DNA from: Balneolales bacterium
GTDB lineage: Bacteria > Bacteroidota > Rhodothermia > Balneolales > Balneolaceae
Reading direction: 5' to 3'
DNA length: 9,342 bases
NCBI GenBank assembly: GCA_022360375.1
Contig: JAKSCW010000018.1
Span: 1-9,342, forward strand
Part shown: in pieces, positions 7,554 through 9,342 of the stretch
How the letters are laid out: every line of letters begins with the position of its first letter
Position numbering within the stretch: position 1 is the first letter of the stretch
Translations under genes and position numbers: made by a program
The notes under the pieces: model-generated
Told to the model about the DNA's origin: nothing
Database searches by the model: none
Seen by the model: only the letters and a program-made list of their open reading frames with translations

Positions 7554-8971
7554 TGGATAAAAGAATACAAACACAACCCATTTTTGGTAATACAAAGCAC
7601 ATCCACATGGTTGGAATTGGTGGAATCGGTATGAGTGGGATGGCTGAAATTTTACTTCACCGCGGATATAAAATCACAGGTTCGGATGGAGCAGTGACGG
7701 ATACCACAAAAAGACTCGAAGAGTTAGGTGCCAAAGTGTATCAGGGACATGCTGCTGACCACATTGAAGGCGCTGATGTGGTTGTATATACAAGCGCAGT
7801 GAAAGCTGAAGAAAATGAAGAAACCCGTGCGGCTATCGAACAACGTATTCCTACTATCAAAAGAGCTGAAATGCTGGCTGAGTTGATGAAAATGAAGTAT
7901 GGAATAGGTGTAGCCGGAACGCATGGCAAAACCACTACCACTACCATGGTAGGATTGGTAACCCAAATGGGGAACTATGACCCAACCATTATGGTGGGGG
8001 GAAAGGTGCACAGCTTCGACAAAACAAACGCTGTTGTTGGAAAAGGAGATGTAATTGTGGTGGAAGCCGATGAGTTCGACAGAACCTTCTTACGCCTTAC
8101 TCCTTCCATTGCCATTATTACCAATATAGAAGCCGAACACCTGGACATTTATGATGACCTTGAGGATGTAAAGCGTGCCTTTATCGATTATGCAAATAAA
8201 GTTCCTTTTTATGGTTCTGTTATTGTTTGCCTGGATGACCCTAATGTTCGAAGCATCCTTCCCGATTTGGAACGAAAAGTGGTTTCCTATGGAGTAACCC
8301 CGCAAGCAATGATTCGGGCAACAGACATCCGGATGTCGAAATTTACTTCCACTTTTACGGTACTGAAAGAAGGCAACAAGATGGGCGTAATTACCCTTAA
8401 AGCCCCGGGTGTGCACAATGTGAAGAATGCGCTCGCATCCATTGCTACAGGATTGGAACTCGGTATCGACTTCAAACTGGTTAAAGACGGCCTGGAAAAA
8501 TATGAAGGCGTATATCGGCGCTTCCAGCTTAAGTATAACAATGGCATTATGGTGATTGACGACTACGCTCACCACCCAACAGAAGTACAGGCAACACTTA
8601 ATGCCGCCAACACCGGGTGGCCAGATCGCAGAGTAGTTGCTGTGTTTCAGCCGCATTTGTATTCACGAACCCAGGAATTATACAAGGAATTTGGCCTCTC
8701 CTTCTTTGATGCTGAACTGATGATCGTTACGGACGTGTATCCATCCCGCGAAAAACCCATCGAAGGGATAACAGGGAAGTTAATTGCCGACACTGCCGAA
8801 CGGTACGGCCACCGGAACGTAATTTATGTGGAAGACAAAGCCGATGTTTCAGAAAAACTGAAGGAAGTGGTTAAGGCTGGCGATATCATCATCACTATGG
8901 GCGCGGGAGACATTTATCGTTCTGGTGATGAATTCGTTCAGGAAATTGAAAATGGAAACGTTAAAATTTGA
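7553..8971 (+). CDS. murC: UDP-N-acetylmuramate:L-alanine ligase MurC
   Basis: Cytoplasmic Mur ligase attaching the first stem-peptide residue, L-Ala, to UDP-MurNAc. It is 472 aa, within the usual range. The N-terminal dinucleotide-like loop GIGGIGMSG starts at residue 21 and is typical of MurC and Mpl. The P-loop GTHGKTTT is at residues 122-129 (Lys126); the His in place of Asn separates MurC from MurD and MurE. VEADEFDRTFL, NIEAEHLDIY, IDDYAHHPTE (Asp336-Asp337) and QPHLYSRT follow. Mpl is the main alternative, but the dcw position and normal MurC motifs argue against it. The ATG at 7553 shares one base with the murG stop (TGATG). A TTG directly before it would add one residue and is less likely. 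No Shine-Dalgarno is visible, so coupling to murG is likely. Confidence 0.97.
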   Translation: MDKRIQTQPIFGNTKHIHMVGIGGIGMSGMAEILLHRGYKITGSDGAVTDTTKRLEELGAKVYQGHAADHIEGADVVVYTSAVKAEENEETRAAIEQRIPTIKRAEMLAELMKMKYGIGVAGTHGKTTTTTMVGLVTQMGNYDPTIMVGGKVHSFDKTNAVVGKGDVIVVEADEFDRTFLRLTPSIAIITNIEAEHLDIYDDLEDVKRAFIDYANKVPFYGSVIVCLDDPNVRSILPDLERKVVSYGVTPQAMIRATDIRMSKFTSTFTVLKEGNKMGVITLKAPGVHNVKNALASIATGLELGIDFKLVKDGLEKYEGVYRRFQLKYNNGIMVIDDYAHHPTEVQATLNAANTGWPDRRVVAVFQPHLYSRTQELYKEFGLSFFDAELMIVTDVYPSREKPIEGITGKLIADTAERYGHRNVIYVEDKADVSEKLKEVVKAGDIIITMGAGDIYRSGDEFVQEIENGNVKI

Positions 8972-9342
8972 GTACAAAAGAAACAGATAACATTCCCAAA
9001 AAGCGACGGGTTTTACCCTGGCTGGCGCTTATTGTACTGATTCTTGGATCGGCCGGAATGACTGCGTACTACTGGAACCTGAATCTGGTTGTAAACAACG
9101 TGGAAGTGCGTGGAAACTATTTTACCCCTACGGATCAGGTACTTAGTGAAGCGGCCATCACTTTTGATGTACACCCGGATAGCCTGGACCTTCAGCTCAT
9201 TTCTTCAAGCATTCGGAAACTGAATTACGTGCATTCGGTAGTGCCATTTGTGGATCCCACCGGTACTTTGAAACTGGATATTTCCGAAAGGTTCCCCATT
9301 GCCATGCGTGTACAAGGAAATGAAGAGGTATATGTGGATGCG
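8968..9342 (+). CDS. ftsQ: FtsQ/DivIB cell division protein, N-terminal part (3' truncated by window)
   Basis: Single-pass inner-membrane protein that links early and late divisome parts and helps control FtsW-FtsI. The frame is open from TTG 8968 to the window end, giving 125 codons. The short cytoplasmic tail contains KKRR (residues 11-14), then a membrane helix at about residues 15-36, then a periplasmic POTRA domain from about residue 42, beginning with VNNVEVRGNYF and followed by the DQVLSEAAI helix. The later LDISERFPIAM matches the end-of-POTRA pattern of FtsQ (E-R-x-P-x-A). The TTG overlaps the murC stop as TTGA; the next ATG lies within the membrane helix and would remove the positively charged tail. 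Identification rests on topology, the POTRA pattern and its place directly after murC, where ftsQ is expected. Confidence 0.88.
   Translation, partial: MSTKETDNIPKKRRVLPWLALIVLILGSAGMTAYYWNLNLVVNNVEVRGNYFTPTDQVLSEAAITFDVHPDSLDLQLISSSIRKLNYVHSVVPFVDPTGTLKLDISERFPIAMRVQGNEEVYVDA

Larger units (their letters stand above)
1..9342 (+). other. dcw cluster segment, probable single transcription unit
   Basis: Eight co-directional genes run ftsI-murE-mraY-murD-ftsW-murG-murC-ftsQ with gaps of at most 2 nt. Junctions seen: TAA-A-TTG (ftsI/murE), TAATG (murE/mraY), ATGA (mraY/murD), TGA-TA-TTG (murD/ftsW), an 8-nt overlap (ftsW/murG), TGATG (murG/murC) and TTGA (murC/ftsQ). This spacing leaves no room for terminators or stand-alone promoters and implies co-transcription with translational coupling. 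The order matches the dcw cluster known from many bacteria, but murF is missing between murE and mraY and ddl or murB between murC and ftsQ, as I recall for Bacteroidota-type clusters. By analogy, mraZ, rsmH and ftsL should lie upstream and ftsA and ftsZ downstream; neither end is visible here. Confidence 0.93.

Noticed and set aside
8090..8656. Long reverse-strand open frame (188 codons) opposite murC
   Set aside because: It lies wholly inside a well-conserved murC reading frame, its translation has no recognisable domain, and it has no separate regulatory sequence that I can see. It is best explained as an antisense shadow.
1310..8971. Similarity among murC, murD and murE as an internal repeat or recent duplication
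   Set aside because: They share only the ancient Mur-ligase motifs (P-loop, central domain) and are widely diverged.
1..9342. tRNA, rRNA, CRISPR, insertion sequence, attachment site or terminator
   Set aside because: None seen on reading; coding sequence covers all but three bases.

Overview
The window is an uninterrupted piece of a bacterial dcw (division and cell wall) cluster, all on the + strand. The order is ftsI (3' part) - murE - mraY - murD - ftsW - murG - murC - ftsQ (5' part). Every gene is recognisable from family motifs. The only bases outside a coding region are 1 nt between ftsI and murE and 2 nt between murD and ftsW; all other junctions overlap by 1 to 8 nt. I see no RNA gene, mobile element, CRISPR array, terminator or intergenic promoter, and there is no room for one outside coding sequence.

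Organism: the layout suggests the Bacteroidota/FCB group. murF is absent between murE and mraY, neither ddl nor murB lies between murC and ftsQ, ftsI carries C-terminal PASTA domains, and Shine-Dalgarno sequences are mostly absent. Protein flavour and a moderate GC content make me lean toward the Balneolales/Rhodothermota side rather than classical Bacteroidales or Flavobacteriia. This is inference from memory, at about 50% confidence. The DNPR motif in MurE predicts meso-diaminopimelate peptidoglycan, so a Gram-negative-type wall.

How the genes work together: MurC, MurD and MurE add L-Ala, D-Glu and meso-DAP to UDP-MurNAc in the cytoplasm (MurF, not present here, would complete the pentapeptide). 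MraY moves the product onto undecaprenyl phosphate (lipid I), and MurG adds GlcNAc (lipid II). FtsW polymerises lipid II at the septum, FtsI cross-links the glycan, and FtsQ helps assemble and regulate the FtsW-FtsI machine. The gene order interleaves precursor synthesis with the septal enzymes that use the precursor.

Points worth a second look: (1) FtsW has threonine at both the Glu and Lys positions of the usually invariant QPSExxK motif while keeping the catalytic Asp. (2) Three of the seven start codons visible here are TTG (murE, ftsW, ftsQ), all at tight junctions. (3) Good Shine-Dalgarno sequences precede only mraY and murG, the two lipid-intermediate enzymes. (4) The ftsQ fragment starts on TTG inside the murC stop and is easily missed. 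I found no undescribed system; this is a conserved core locus with some lineage-specific details.
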